Positions 42,488 through 49,833 of a stretch of DNA of 64,000 nucleotides are shown here, piece by piece. Each line of letters begins with the position of its first letter. The first letter of the stretch is position 1. This DNA comes from Sporobacter sp038405045. GTDB lineage: Bacteria; Bacillota; Clostridia; Oscillospirales; Oscillospiraceae. Below the pieces are notes generated by a model. That model made no database searches, was not told where the DNA came from, and saw nothing but the letters and a program-made list of their open reading frames with translations. The stretch spans positions 744,001 through 808,000 of the forward strand of contig JBBZIV010000001.1 in the NCBI GenBank assembly GCA_038405045.1, given 5' to 3'. A program made the translations under genes and the position numbers.

Positions 42488-42615
42488 TTGTATCCTCCCT
42501 TCATGTAAGACGTTCATGTGGGGTTTACCCGCAGAGGACCGCCCAGATGGTCAACAGCATGCGTTCATCAAAACGCCCGAGTCAAACGGTTGCCTGACCC
42601 GAATCGATATAAACG
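42488..42615 (-). ncRNA. Possible structured 5' leader of rplS
   Basis: About 128 untranslated nt separate the mapped-by-sequence promoter from the L19 start. The region is GC-rich with short complementary segments (for example GGTCAGGCAACC near the 5' end, and GGTTTACCCGC and GCGGGTAAACC around 42530). Autoregulatory L19 leaders are known in Firmicutes. I infer the function from position; I could not align it to a known leader. Confidence 0.35.
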
Positions 42616-42622
42616 CTTTGAT

Positions 42623-42651
42623 ATATTACCACGGTGGTTACTAATTTGCAA
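42623..42651 (-). promoter_or_regulatory. Promoter of rplS
   Basis: On the minus strand TTGCAA (42646-42651), a 17-bp spacer and TAATAT (42623-42628). The spacer holds the palindrome ACCACCGTGGT. Confidence 0.75.
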
Positions 42652-42694
42652 GTATTTTAATCATCCCGGTCAGATTAAATTTTTTGTGAACTGT

Positions 42695-42723
42695 TTTAAA
42701 CAGCGGGTAAAACATGCTATACT
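42695..42723 (+). promoter_or_regulatory. Promoter of the rhomboid-like gene
   Basis: TTTAAA (42695-42700), a 17-bp spacer and TATACT (42718-42723), ending about 34 nt before the GTG start. The -35 box is weak (4 of 6). Confidence 0.55.
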
Positions 42724-42756
42724 AAAAATGTTTAAATCTGCCTGAGGGGGATCACC

Positions 42757-43629
42757 GTGAGATCGCTGATGAAAGCCATTGATAAATTCTGCCTGACGCA
42801 CCGCCGCTTTGGCATTCCGCGCCTGATGATGACGGTTATCATCGGCACGGCCGCCGTTTTATTCATTGCGATGCTCGATACGACGCATACTTTTACTGGC
42901 CTGTTAACGTTTGACCCGTATTTGATCCTGCGCGGTCAAATTTGGCGTCTTGTTTCGTGGGTTTTCATCCCAGTCGGTGACAGCATTCTCTTCACGGCCA
43001 TCATGCTATACTTCTATTACTTCATCGGCTCAACGCTTGAGCGCGAATGGGGCACGCCGAAATTCAATATTTATTATTTAATTGGCATTCTCATCAATAT
43101 CGTATACGGCTTTGTCGTCTGGGCGCTGACGGGCGCGGGGGCTGTTTTTTACACAAACCTTCTCAGCGCGTCTTACCTGAACCTCTCCATGTTCTTTGCT
43201 TTTGCCGTTTTATATCCCGAGCAGCAGGTGCTTTTGTTTTTCATTATCCCCATCAAAATCAAATGGCTGGCGATTGTTGATGCCGCCTACTTTGCACTGA
43301 TGATGCTGCTCAGCCTTGTGCAGGCCGACTTTGTCGGGGCCTTTTTGCCTGTCGTGGCCGTCTTGAACTTTCTCCTGTTTTGCTACAGCGACCTTCACCG
43401 CCTCTTCGGCCCGATCCGGGCGCGTACCTCGTATCAGACGATCAGCTTCAAAAAGGCGGCAAAAAAAATTCAGCGGGAGGAATCGTCGCGCCCCTACCGC
43501 CACAAATGCGCCGTCTGCGGCAAGACGGATGCCGAATTCCCAAATCTGGAGTTTCGCTATTGCTCCCGCTGCAACGGCTATCACTGCTTCTGTGCCGACC
43601 ATATCAACAGCCACGTACATTTTCAGTAA
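42757..43629 (+). CDS. Rhomboid-like membrane protein with C-terminal zinc-finger, apparently non-catalytic
   Basis: A 290-residue protein with about six hydrophobic helices between residues 22 and 210 and the rhomboid-type QIWRLVSWVFIP loop. The GXSG serine motif expected in the fourth helix is replaced by LNLSMFFAFA (141-150), and no histidine is seen in the last helix (AFLPVVAVLNFLLF), so proteolysis looks unlikely. The tail holds Cys251/Cys254, Cys269/Cys272, Cys277/Cys279 and several histidines, suggesting two zinc sites. The start is a GTG at 42757 with GAGGGG upstream. It has its own promoter and terminator on the plus strand. Confidence 0.8.
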   Translation: MRSLMKAIDKFCLTHRRFGIPRLMMTVIIGTAAVLFIAMLDTTHTFTGLLTFDPYLILRGQIWRLVSWVFIPVGDSILFTAIMLYFYYFIGSTLEREWGTPKFNIYYLIGILINIVYGFVVWALTGAGAVFYTNLLSASYLNLSMFFAFAVLYPEQQVLLFFIIPIKIKWLAIVDAAYFALMMLLSLVQADFVGAFLPVVAVLNFLLFCYSDLHRLFGPIRARTSYQTISFKKAAKKIQREESSRPYRHKCAVCGKTDAEFPNLEFRYCSRCNGYHCFCADHINSHVHFQ

Positions 43630-43645
43630 TTAAACGCCATCATAA

Positions 43646-43676
43646 AAGGCCGGAGCCATCGCTCCGGCCTTGTCTT
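43646..43676. terminator. Bidirectional terminator
   Basis: An 11-bp stem (AAGGCCGGAGC at 43646-43656 with its complement at 43661-43671) and a CATC loop between the convergent rhomboid-like gene and tcdA. GTCTTTT follows on the plus strand and TTTTATG on the minus strand. Confidence 0.88.
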
Positions 43677-44393
43677 TTACAGACAGTCCCGCACGAGATC
43701 GCGGACGACTTCCCCGGCAAGCATCATGCCCGCCGCTGGGGGGACAAACGATACGCTCGCCGGGACCGACCGGCGCGCAAGCGCCTCGTCCGTTTCTGAA
43801 ACCGGCTTGCGCGGCGTCTCCGTTGACCAGACGACTTTTAAGGCCGGTATCCCGCGCTTTTTAAGCTCTCGGCGGAAAACACGCGCCAGCGGGTCGCCGC
43901 TTGTTTCATAAATATCGCCGACGGTGAGCTTCGTCGGGTCAAGCTTGTTCCCCGTCCCCGTCGCGCTGATAAGCGGTGTTTGACTGTTGTGACAGCACTC
44001 GGCAATGAGCAGCTTGGCCGACACGGTATCGATGGCGTCAACAACATAGTCATAGGCCGCAAAATCAAACAGGCCTGCCGTTTCAGCCGAAAAAAACTGA
44101 TCGACCGTTTCAACGACAGCCGTAGGGTTAATATCTCGGATTCGCGCGGCCATGACATCGACCTTCTTTTGCCCGAGCGTCGAGTGCAGCGCCACGAGCT
44201 GCCGGTTTATATTCGTCAGTGCTATATCGTCATGGTCGACGAGCACGAGCGTGCCAACGCCCACGCGGGCGAGCGCCTCGCACGCAAACGAGCCGACGCC
44301 GCCGATACCGAAGACGAGAACCCGCGCCTTCGAAAGCCGTTTGACAGCTGCGTCACCCAAAAGCATTCTTGTTCTTGAAAACTGATCCGGCAT
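43677..44393 (-). CDS. tcdA: tRNA threonylcarbamoyladenosine dehydratase TcdA
   Basis: TcdA (CsdL/YgdL) is an E1-like enzyme that cyclises t6A37 in tRNA to ct6A. The 238-residue product starts near MPDQFSRTRMLLGDAAVKRL, then VFGIGGVGSFACEALARVG (nucleotide loop), VDHDDIALTNINRQ and DAIDTVSAKLLIAE. The ATG at 44393 is used; the frame upstream is a shadow of the PBP gene. GAGGGA lies 4-5 nt before it. It is 10 nt after the PBP stop. Confidence 0.9.
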   Translation of the reverse strand: MPDQFSRTRMLLGDAAVKRLSKARVLVFGIGGVGSFACEALARVGVGTLVLVDHDDIALTNINRQLVALHSTLGQKKVDVMAARIRDINPTAVVETVDQFFSAETAGLFDFAAYDYVVDAIDTVSAKLLIAECCHNSQTPLISATGTGNKLDPTKLTVGDIYETSGDPLARVFRRELKKRGIPALKVVWSTETPRKPVSETDEALARRSVPASVSFVPPAAGMMLAGEVVRDLVRDCL

Positions 44394-44403
44394 TTTGTCC
44401 CTC

Positions 44404-45747
44404 TTATTTCTTCCCGACGGCGGCTTGCAGCACCGTGTTGGCGACAGCCCCAGCCGTGTGCGCCCCGTAGCCGCCGTTCTCAACGACGACGACAAACGCC
44501 AGCGGGTAATCTTGATTGGTGATATAGCCGACGAACCAGGCATTCGGCGCTTTGCCGCCGCCAACCTCCGCCGTACCGGACTTCGCGTAGAGCTGCAGCC
44601 CGGGGAAATTATCTTTTCCGTACGTCTTATAGACGTTGTAATTCATCATCGTGGCGATTTTCTCGGCTGTTTCCCGGCTCAAAAGGCGCTCGGAGCTGGG
44701 CGGGATGATGCCGGTGACGCCTGTCTCGTGCAGAAGCGTCATATCAACGGCAAGTCCCCCGTTGGCAATGGCCGAAACATAGCGCAGCATCGCTGCCGGA
44801 CAAACAAGATCGTTATACTGCCCGATTCCCGACCAGGCGAGATCGGCCGACCTGGCGGCTGCCTTGTCAAATTTTCCTGTGGCCGTTTTAATGCCGTCAA
44901 TTGAAAAGCTTTTTGTCACACCGACGGCATCGGCGTACGATGCGAGCGTATCAGCCCCCAAATCAAGCGAGAGCTGGGCAAATGACGTGTTGCAGGAAAC
45001 AGCCAGCGCGTCTTCAATCGACAATTCACCATGCTTAGCCGTGCATTTGACGTAGTCACCGCCGACGGTTAGACCGCCGTTACAGGTAAAAACCCGGGAA
45101 TACAAATCGTCCATATTGTCGATGGCCGCCGCGAGCGTGATCAGCTTAAAAGTAGAGCCCGGGGTATAGGCGGCAGAAAGAAAACGGTTGATGTAGACGC
45201 CGTCATACCGGCTGTCCGACAAATCCGGCACGTTTTCCGGGTCAAAGGCCGGTGTGGAAACCATGCAGAGGATTTCGCCCGTTTTGTAGTTGACAACGCC
45301 GACAGCCCCGTTCCGTCCAGCTAGCGCCTTATAGGCCGCGACATTCAGCGCTGCGTCAATCGAGAGCGTCACGTTTTGCCCTTGCCCTGTTCTCGAGTAA
45401 GCACCCGTTATGAAATTATATCCGGCCAAACGCGAGGCAAAGGCGGATAATGCCCCCGTCCCAATATTACCGCTTAAATCACCGACGGCATGCAGCGTCG
45501 CCTTGCGGACAGTTGCATCGTCGGCGTAAACACGCGTTCCGTCTTCAACTGATGATAAGACGACACCATTGCGGTCGAGCACCGTGCCGACATTGAGAAC
45601 GCCGCCGGTGTAAACAGTCGCGTTAGACTGGAAGGAAACCCATTTCCGCCCGTCAAGGGCAAGACGGACGATATACAGCGAGAGCCCAACAACGGCGAGC
45701 GCCGCCAGCAGTAAAACGGCCATGGACCGTTTGCCGACTCTTTTCAT
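44404..45747 (-). CDS. Class B penicillin-binding protein (transpeptidase)
   Basis: A monofunctional transpeptidase of the PbpA/FtsI class that crosslinks peptidoglycan. An N-terminal membrane helix (SMAVLLLAALAVVGLSLYIV) anchors a periplasm-side pedestal and a transpeptidase domain with the active serine in TPGSTFKLI, SCN in AVSCNTSFA and KSGTAEV. The 447-residue length is short for FtsI and close to Mycobacterium PbpA. It directly follows an FHA-SEDS gene, so the two probably form a glycosyltransferase-transpeptidase pair. GGGAGG precedes the ATG. Confidence 0.92.
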   Translation of the reverse strand: MKRVGKRSMAVLLLAALAVVGLSLYIVRLALDGRKWVSFQSNATVYTGGVLNVGTVLDRNGVVLSSVEDGTRVYADDATVRKATLHAVGDLSGNIGTGALSAFASRLAGYNFITGAYSRTGQGQNVTLSIDAALNVAAYKALAGRNGAVGVVNYKTGEILCMVSTPAFDPENVPDLSDSRYDGVYINRFLSAAYTPGSTFKLITLAAAIDNMDDLYSRVFTCNGGLTVGGDYVKCTAKHGELSIEDALAVSCNTSFAQLSLDLGADTLASYADAVGVTKSFSIDGIKTATGKFDKAAARSADLAWSGIGQYNDLVCPAAMLRYVSAIANGGLAVDMTLLHETGVTGIIPPSSERLLSRETAEKIATMMNYNVYKTYGKDNFPGLQLYAKSGTAEVGGGKAPNAWFVGYITNQDYPLAFVVVVENGGYGAHTAGAVANTVLQAAVGKK

Positions 45748-45787
45748 CTCAGCACACCTCCCATCAGCTTCTATCCGCTGGGAATCT

Positions 45788-47551
45788 TTAATATTCTTCG
45801 TCGAGATCGATCTGCCTTTTTTTCAGACGTTTTGGCATTTTTAAAGCAAGACTTGCATTCTGGCGCGTATCGGCAGCCTTGATAAAGGCCAAAAGGCCCC
45901 AGCAGGCCACAAGGCTTGAGCCGCCCTTCGATACGAACGGGAATGTCACACCCGTCAGCGGCAGGATGTCAACGGAGCCAAGAACGTTTAAAAGCATTTG
46001 AAACACCAAAATAGCCGCCGCCGCACACGCGGCAATGACATAGTAGGAGCTGCGCGCCGTCCGCGATGCGCGCACGGCGTAGAGAACGAGCGCCAAAACG
46101 GCTGCGACGGCGATGACGGCAAGAATAAGCCCCAGCTCTTCGGACACCATGCCGAAAACAAGGTCGGTATCGGCTGCGAAGATGTTTTTCAGCCAGCCGT
46201 TACCCGGACCGACGCCGAAAAGCCCGCCGCTGGCGGCGGCAGCCATTGTTCTTGTCTGCTGATAACCGCCGGTGCTGGCCGCTTCCCACGCATGACCCCA
46301 TGTGGCAAAGCGGGCCGCGACATGTGATTTATACGTTACTGCCAGAAAACCGGCCAGGCCGGCACCGGCGACGCTGAGCGAAACAGTGCCAAGATCGCCA
46401 GAGCGGATGAACGCGACGACGAGGTATGCCACAAAAAAGATGAGCGCTGTGCCGAAATCGCCGATGAGCGCGAGCGCAATAACGCAGACACCGGCATATG
46501 CAACGAATAAAAAGAGGTTGCGCTTGGCAAACAATCGGTCGAGCGTCGCCGCCCCGACAAAAACAAACGCCAGCTTGACAAATTCAGATGGCTGAAAGCT
46601 CATGCCGCCGATTGAGAGCCAGTTGCGCGCGCCGAATACCGTTGGACTGAGCAGGAGGTTCAGTGCCAATAAAACAAGGCCAGCGATGCCGATGGGCCAG
46701 CGCAGGCGCACGGCGTTCGCTAAATCACGCAGAAACCAGCCGATAAGAAAATAGAGGCCGACACCGACCGTTAGAATTGCGGTCTGCCGGTAGAGGTCCC
46801 CCGGCGCCGCGGACGCCGTTACGGCCATGCCGATGGTGCAAAGCAGAAAAGCCAGTGTTTCGGCTTCAAACGCCACGCGGCGGAGCAGCCGCGTGGCAAT
46901 ATACGTCAGCCATGTGAGCGCCGTCAGCGCCAAAAAAGCGATGGGGACGGCCGGTGACAGCGCCTCTCCCGGTGCGATGCACAGCGCAAAACCAAGCAGG
47001 AGCTGAAAAAGCGTCAGAAAAGTAAGCGTTAAAGACGGCTTGATGACGCGGCCTGGGCGCTCACGCTCCATCGCTTGTACGGCCTGATGAACAGGCCCCA
47101 TCGTCACAAAAACAAGCTCAACGCCGCCGAGCTTGATGATATCACCATTGTCGATTTCCGCCTGTTTGTCAATTTTCTTTTTGTTTAAAAATACGCCGCC
47201 TTTTGACTGGAGATCATAAAGCCGCCAGGCGCCTTTGTCGTCACGGATGAGCGCCGCGTGGCTTCTCGACAGCGTCGGGTAGTTTAAGCGCACATCGGCT
47301 GTCTGCGATCGGCCGATGATATTCTCCCAGTGATACAGGCCGACGCGGGCGCCGTTCGGCAAGCTGAGATAACCCCACTCTTCCGGGTCGTCATGGCCGC
47401 GAAGAAGTGAGCGGATGGCGCGATAAGCCACGAGCCCCGCGCAAAGCGGCAGCAAAAACCGGATAAATAGCGTGATATAGGAAAAGATGCCCGCCGCGTC
47501 CGCACTGACGGCTTCGTGCAGCTTTGTCGTTAGCCCTGTGATCGCATCCAA
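45788..47551 (-). CDS. FHA domain fused to an FtsW/RodA-type (SEDS) protein
   Basis: An N-terminal membrane helix (IFSYITLFIRFLLPLCAGLV) is followed by a cytoplasmic FHA domain (about 65-155: IIGRSQTADVRLNYPTLSRSHA, a phosphothreonine-binding fold, shown over 22 residues only as GRS, SRSH). A SEDS glycosyltransferase of about ten helices follows, with GNGWLKNIFAADTDLVFG and SEELGL, its signature end. I use the TTG at 47551 because GCGGGGGG lies about 9 nt before it; an ATG at 47578 has no ribosome site. About 587 residues. It precedes a class B PBP with a 40-nt gap. Confidence 0.88.
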   Translation of the reverse strand: MDAITGLTTKLHEAVSADAAGIFSYITLFIRFLLPLCAGLVAYRAIRSLLRGHDDPEEWGYLSLPNGARVGLYHWENIIGRSQTADVRLNYPTLSRSHAALIRDDKGAWRLYDLQSKGGVFLNKKKIDKQAEIDNGDIIKLGGVELVFVTMGPVHQAVQAMERERPGRVIKPSLTLTFLTLFQLLLGFALCIAPGEALSPAVPIAFLALTALTWLTYIATRLLRRVAFEAETLAFLLCTIGMAVTASAAPGDLYRQTAILTVGVGLYFLIGWFLRDLANAVRLRWPIGIAGLVLLALNLLLSPTVFGARNWLSIGGMSFQPSEFVKLAFVFVGAATLDRLFAKRNLFLFVAYAGVCVIALALIGDFGTALIFFVAYLVVAFIRSGDLGTVSLSVAGAGLAGFLAVTYKSHVAARFATWGHAWEAASTGGYQQTRTMAAAASGGLFGVGPGNGWLKNIFAADTDLVFGMVSEELGLILAVIAVAAVLALVLYAVRASRTARSSYYVIAACAAAAILVFQMLLNVLGSVDILPLTGVTFPFVSKGGSSLVACWGLLAFIKAADTRQNASLALKMPKRLKKRQIDLDEEY

Positions 47552-47589
47552 CCGTTTTCCCCCCGCTTTCAAGGTCATCAAGCATCGGC

Positions 47590-47644
47590 GGGCGGGCAAA
47601 AGGGGCGTCGGCGTCGTCCGACAGTCTGCCCTTTTATCCCGCCC
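47590..47644. other. Large imperfect hairpin between fusA-like gene and the FHA-SEDS gene
   Basis: Outer arms GGGCGGG (47590-47596) and CCCGCCC (47638-47644), a middle AAAAGGG/CCCTTTT pair and an inner GTCGG (47607-47611)/CCGAC (47618-47622) stem nest in one 55-nt structure. No T-run follows, so it may be a partial terminator, an mRNA end stabiliser or a remnant repeat. Confidence 0.6.
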
Positions 47645-47668
47645 GTCACGTCATGCTGTCTGTTTTCT

Positions 47669-49729
47669 TTATTCGGCGTCGGCCAGCGCTTTGGCCTCTT
47701 CGATAATTTTCGCCTGAACAAGTGCCGGGGCTTCCTCATAGCGCTCAAAATGGAGCGTAAACGAGCCGCGCCCCTGTGTCATCGAGCGCAGGTCGATGGC
47801 ATAGCTGGACATTTCACCCATCGGCACCTCGGCTTCAACGACCTGCATCCCGTCGGCATTTAAATTCATGCCCATCGGGCTGCCGCGGCGCTTGGATAAG
47901 TCACTCATGATATCGCCCATGTACGTATCGGGAATCGTCACCGTCAGGGAGCCGATTGGCTCCAGAATAACGGGATTGGCCTGTGGAATGCCCTCTTTAT
48001 AGGCCAGTTGCGCGGCCGTTTTAAACGCCATTTCCGAAGAATCGACAGGGTGATACGAGCCGTCGACGAGTGTGGCTTTCAGATAAACCATTGGGTATCC
48101 GGCCAAAACGCCCTTCTGAATGCTCTCGCGCAGCCCCTTCTCAACAGCCGGGAAGAAGTTCTTCGGTACGCTGCCGCCAAACACGTTTTCGGCGAAAATA
48201 AGGTCTTCCGTATCGCCCGGCTCGAAGTCGATGACGACGTCGCCAAACTGGCCGTGACCGCCGGACTGCTTTTTATGACGGCCTCTGACCTGTACCTTTT
48301 TACGGATTTTTTCGCGGTAGGCGACGCGCGCTGGCGAGAGGACAACCTCTACCCCGAACTTGTCCTTTAATTTGGCGCACAAGACGTCAAGCTGAATGTC
48401 ACCGGCACCGGCCAGCACCATCTGCTTCGTTTCAACATTATTTGTCACGGTAAACGTAAAATCTTCTTCTGATAGGCGGACGAGACCGGCGGCAATTTTG
48501 TCCTCCTGCCCTTTCGTTTTAGGGGCAATCGCCATGGCGTAGCACGGCGGTGCAAATTCAATACTGGCAGCCGAGACGACCTTTTTGGGGTCGCACAGCG
48601 TGTCGCCCGTCTTCGTGTCTGTGAGCTTTGAAACAGCCCCGACATCGCCGCAGATGACCTCTTTGACCTCCACGCTCTTTTTTCCCTGCATTTTATACAG
48701 GTGCCCGATTTTCTCGTGCGCGCCGGTGCGGGCGTTGACAAGGGTCATATCGGTCGTCACCTTACCGGAGATGACTTTGAATAAGCTGAATTTACCATAT
48801 TGGTCGGACAACGTTTTATAGACAATGGCACAGGTTGCGCCGGTTGGGCTGACGTCAATGGGGTCACCGTCGTCGGTTCTCTCTTTGCGGCCTTCCAGCG
48901 GTGATGGGAAAAGATCAACGACCGAATTTAACAATGTTCTCGTTCCGAGGCCGGTTAAGGCGCAGCCGCCGTAAACGGGAAACAGCGTTAAATCCTTGAC
49001 GCCTGTTTTGAGGCCTGCGATAATTTCTTCCGTCGTAAATTCCTCACCGGCGAAATACTTCTCCATGAGCGCTTCGCTCGTCTCGGCAACACTTTCATTA
49101 ACAGCCGTATAGAGCTTTTCAAGCCGCTCGGACATGGACGCCGGAATTTCAATTTCCTTCGTCTGGCCGTTTTCCAAGGTATATGCTTTCCTGTAAATCA
49201 GGTCGACGATGCCTTCGACCTTCCCGGCGTCATTGACGATCGGCGCAATCATCGGACAGACTGACGTGCCGTATTTTTCGCGGAAAGCCGTGTAAACGTC
49301 TTTATAATTACCATTCTCTTCATCAATTTTTGAGACATAAATAGCTCTTGGGAGCTGCCGCTCGGCTAGATAGTTCCATGCTTTTTCAGCACCGACGGTG
49401 AGCCCGTCCTTCGACCCGCACACAATGATTCCGCCGTCTGCAACACGCAATGCCTCGACAGCCTCACCGGCGAAATCGAAATAGCCCGGCGTGTCAAGGA
49501 TATTGATTTTGCAGTCTTTATATTCAGCAAACATCGTTGCCAAGGATATTGAAATCTGACGCTTAATTTCCTCTGCCTCAGAGTCACCGACGGTGTTGCC
49601 GTCTGCGATCTTGCCGAGTCTGTCTGTACCGCCTGTTAAAAAAAGCATGCTCTCGGCGAGGCTTGTCTTTCCGTTGCTTCCGTGTCCAAACAATGCAATA
49701 TTGCGGATTTTATCAGTGGCATAGGTCAT
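47669..49729 (-). CDS. EF-G-type translation factor (paralogue)
   Basis: A 686-residue translational GTPase. It starts DKIRNIALFGHGSNGKTSLA (G1), has the RQISISLATMFAEYKDCKIN region, G3 DTPGYFDF and G4 SKID in place of the usual NKMD. Domains IV and V end with MPMGEMSSYAIDLRSMTQG. It belongs to the second EF-G type often seen in Clostridia, not the str-operon fusA. Its role as main translocase, recycling factor or other is not decided by sequence. It is transcribed alone from a good promoter. Confidence 0.88.
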   Translation of the reverse strand: MTYATDKIRNIALFGHGSNGKTSLAESMLFLTGGTDRLGKIADGNTVGDSEAEEIKRQISISLATMFAEYKDCKINILDTPGYFDFAGEAVEALRVADGGIIVCGSKDGLTVGAEKAWNYLAERQLPRAIYVSKIDEENGNYKDVYTAFREKYGTSVCPMIAPIVNDAGKVEGIVDLIYRKAYTLENGQTKEIEIPASMSERLEKLYTAVNESVAETSEALMEKYFAGEEFTTEEIIAGLKTGVKDLTLFPVYGGCALTGLGTRTLLNSVVDLFPSPLEGRKERTDDGDPIDVSPTGATCAIVYKTLSDQYGKFSLFKVISGKVTTDMTLVNARTGAHEKIGHLYKMQGKKSVEVKEVICGDVGAVSKLTDTKTGDTLCDPKKVVSAASIEFAPPCYAMAIAPKTKGQEDKIAAGLVRLSEEDFTFTVTNNVETKQMVLAGAGDIQLDVLCAKLKDKFGVEVVLSPARVAYREKIRKKVQVRGRHKKQSGGHGQFGDVVIDFEPGDTEDLIFAENVFGGSVPKNFFPAVEKGLRESIQKGVLAGYPMVYLKATLVDGSYHPVDSSEMAFKTAAQLAYKEGIPQANPVILEPIGSLTVTIPDTYMGDIMSDLSKRRGSPMGMNLNADGMQVVEAEVPMGEMSSYAIDLRSMTQGRGSFTLHFERYEEAPALVQAKIIEEAKALADAE

Positions 49730-49766
49730 TTGTGTCGTTCCACTCCTTTTAAAAAATCTATCGGCA

Positions 49767-49795
49767 ATTATATACTAAGATTCTTTAAAACACAA
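49767..49795 (-). promoter_or_regulatory. Promoter of the EF-G-like gene
   Basis: On the minus strand TTGTGT (49790-49795), a 17-bp spacer and TATAAT (49767-49772), ending about 38 nt before the ATG at 49729. Confidence 0.75.
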
Positions 49796-49833
49796 TAAAA
49801 TGTTTAGACACTATGCGGAGAGGCAGACGCCCG

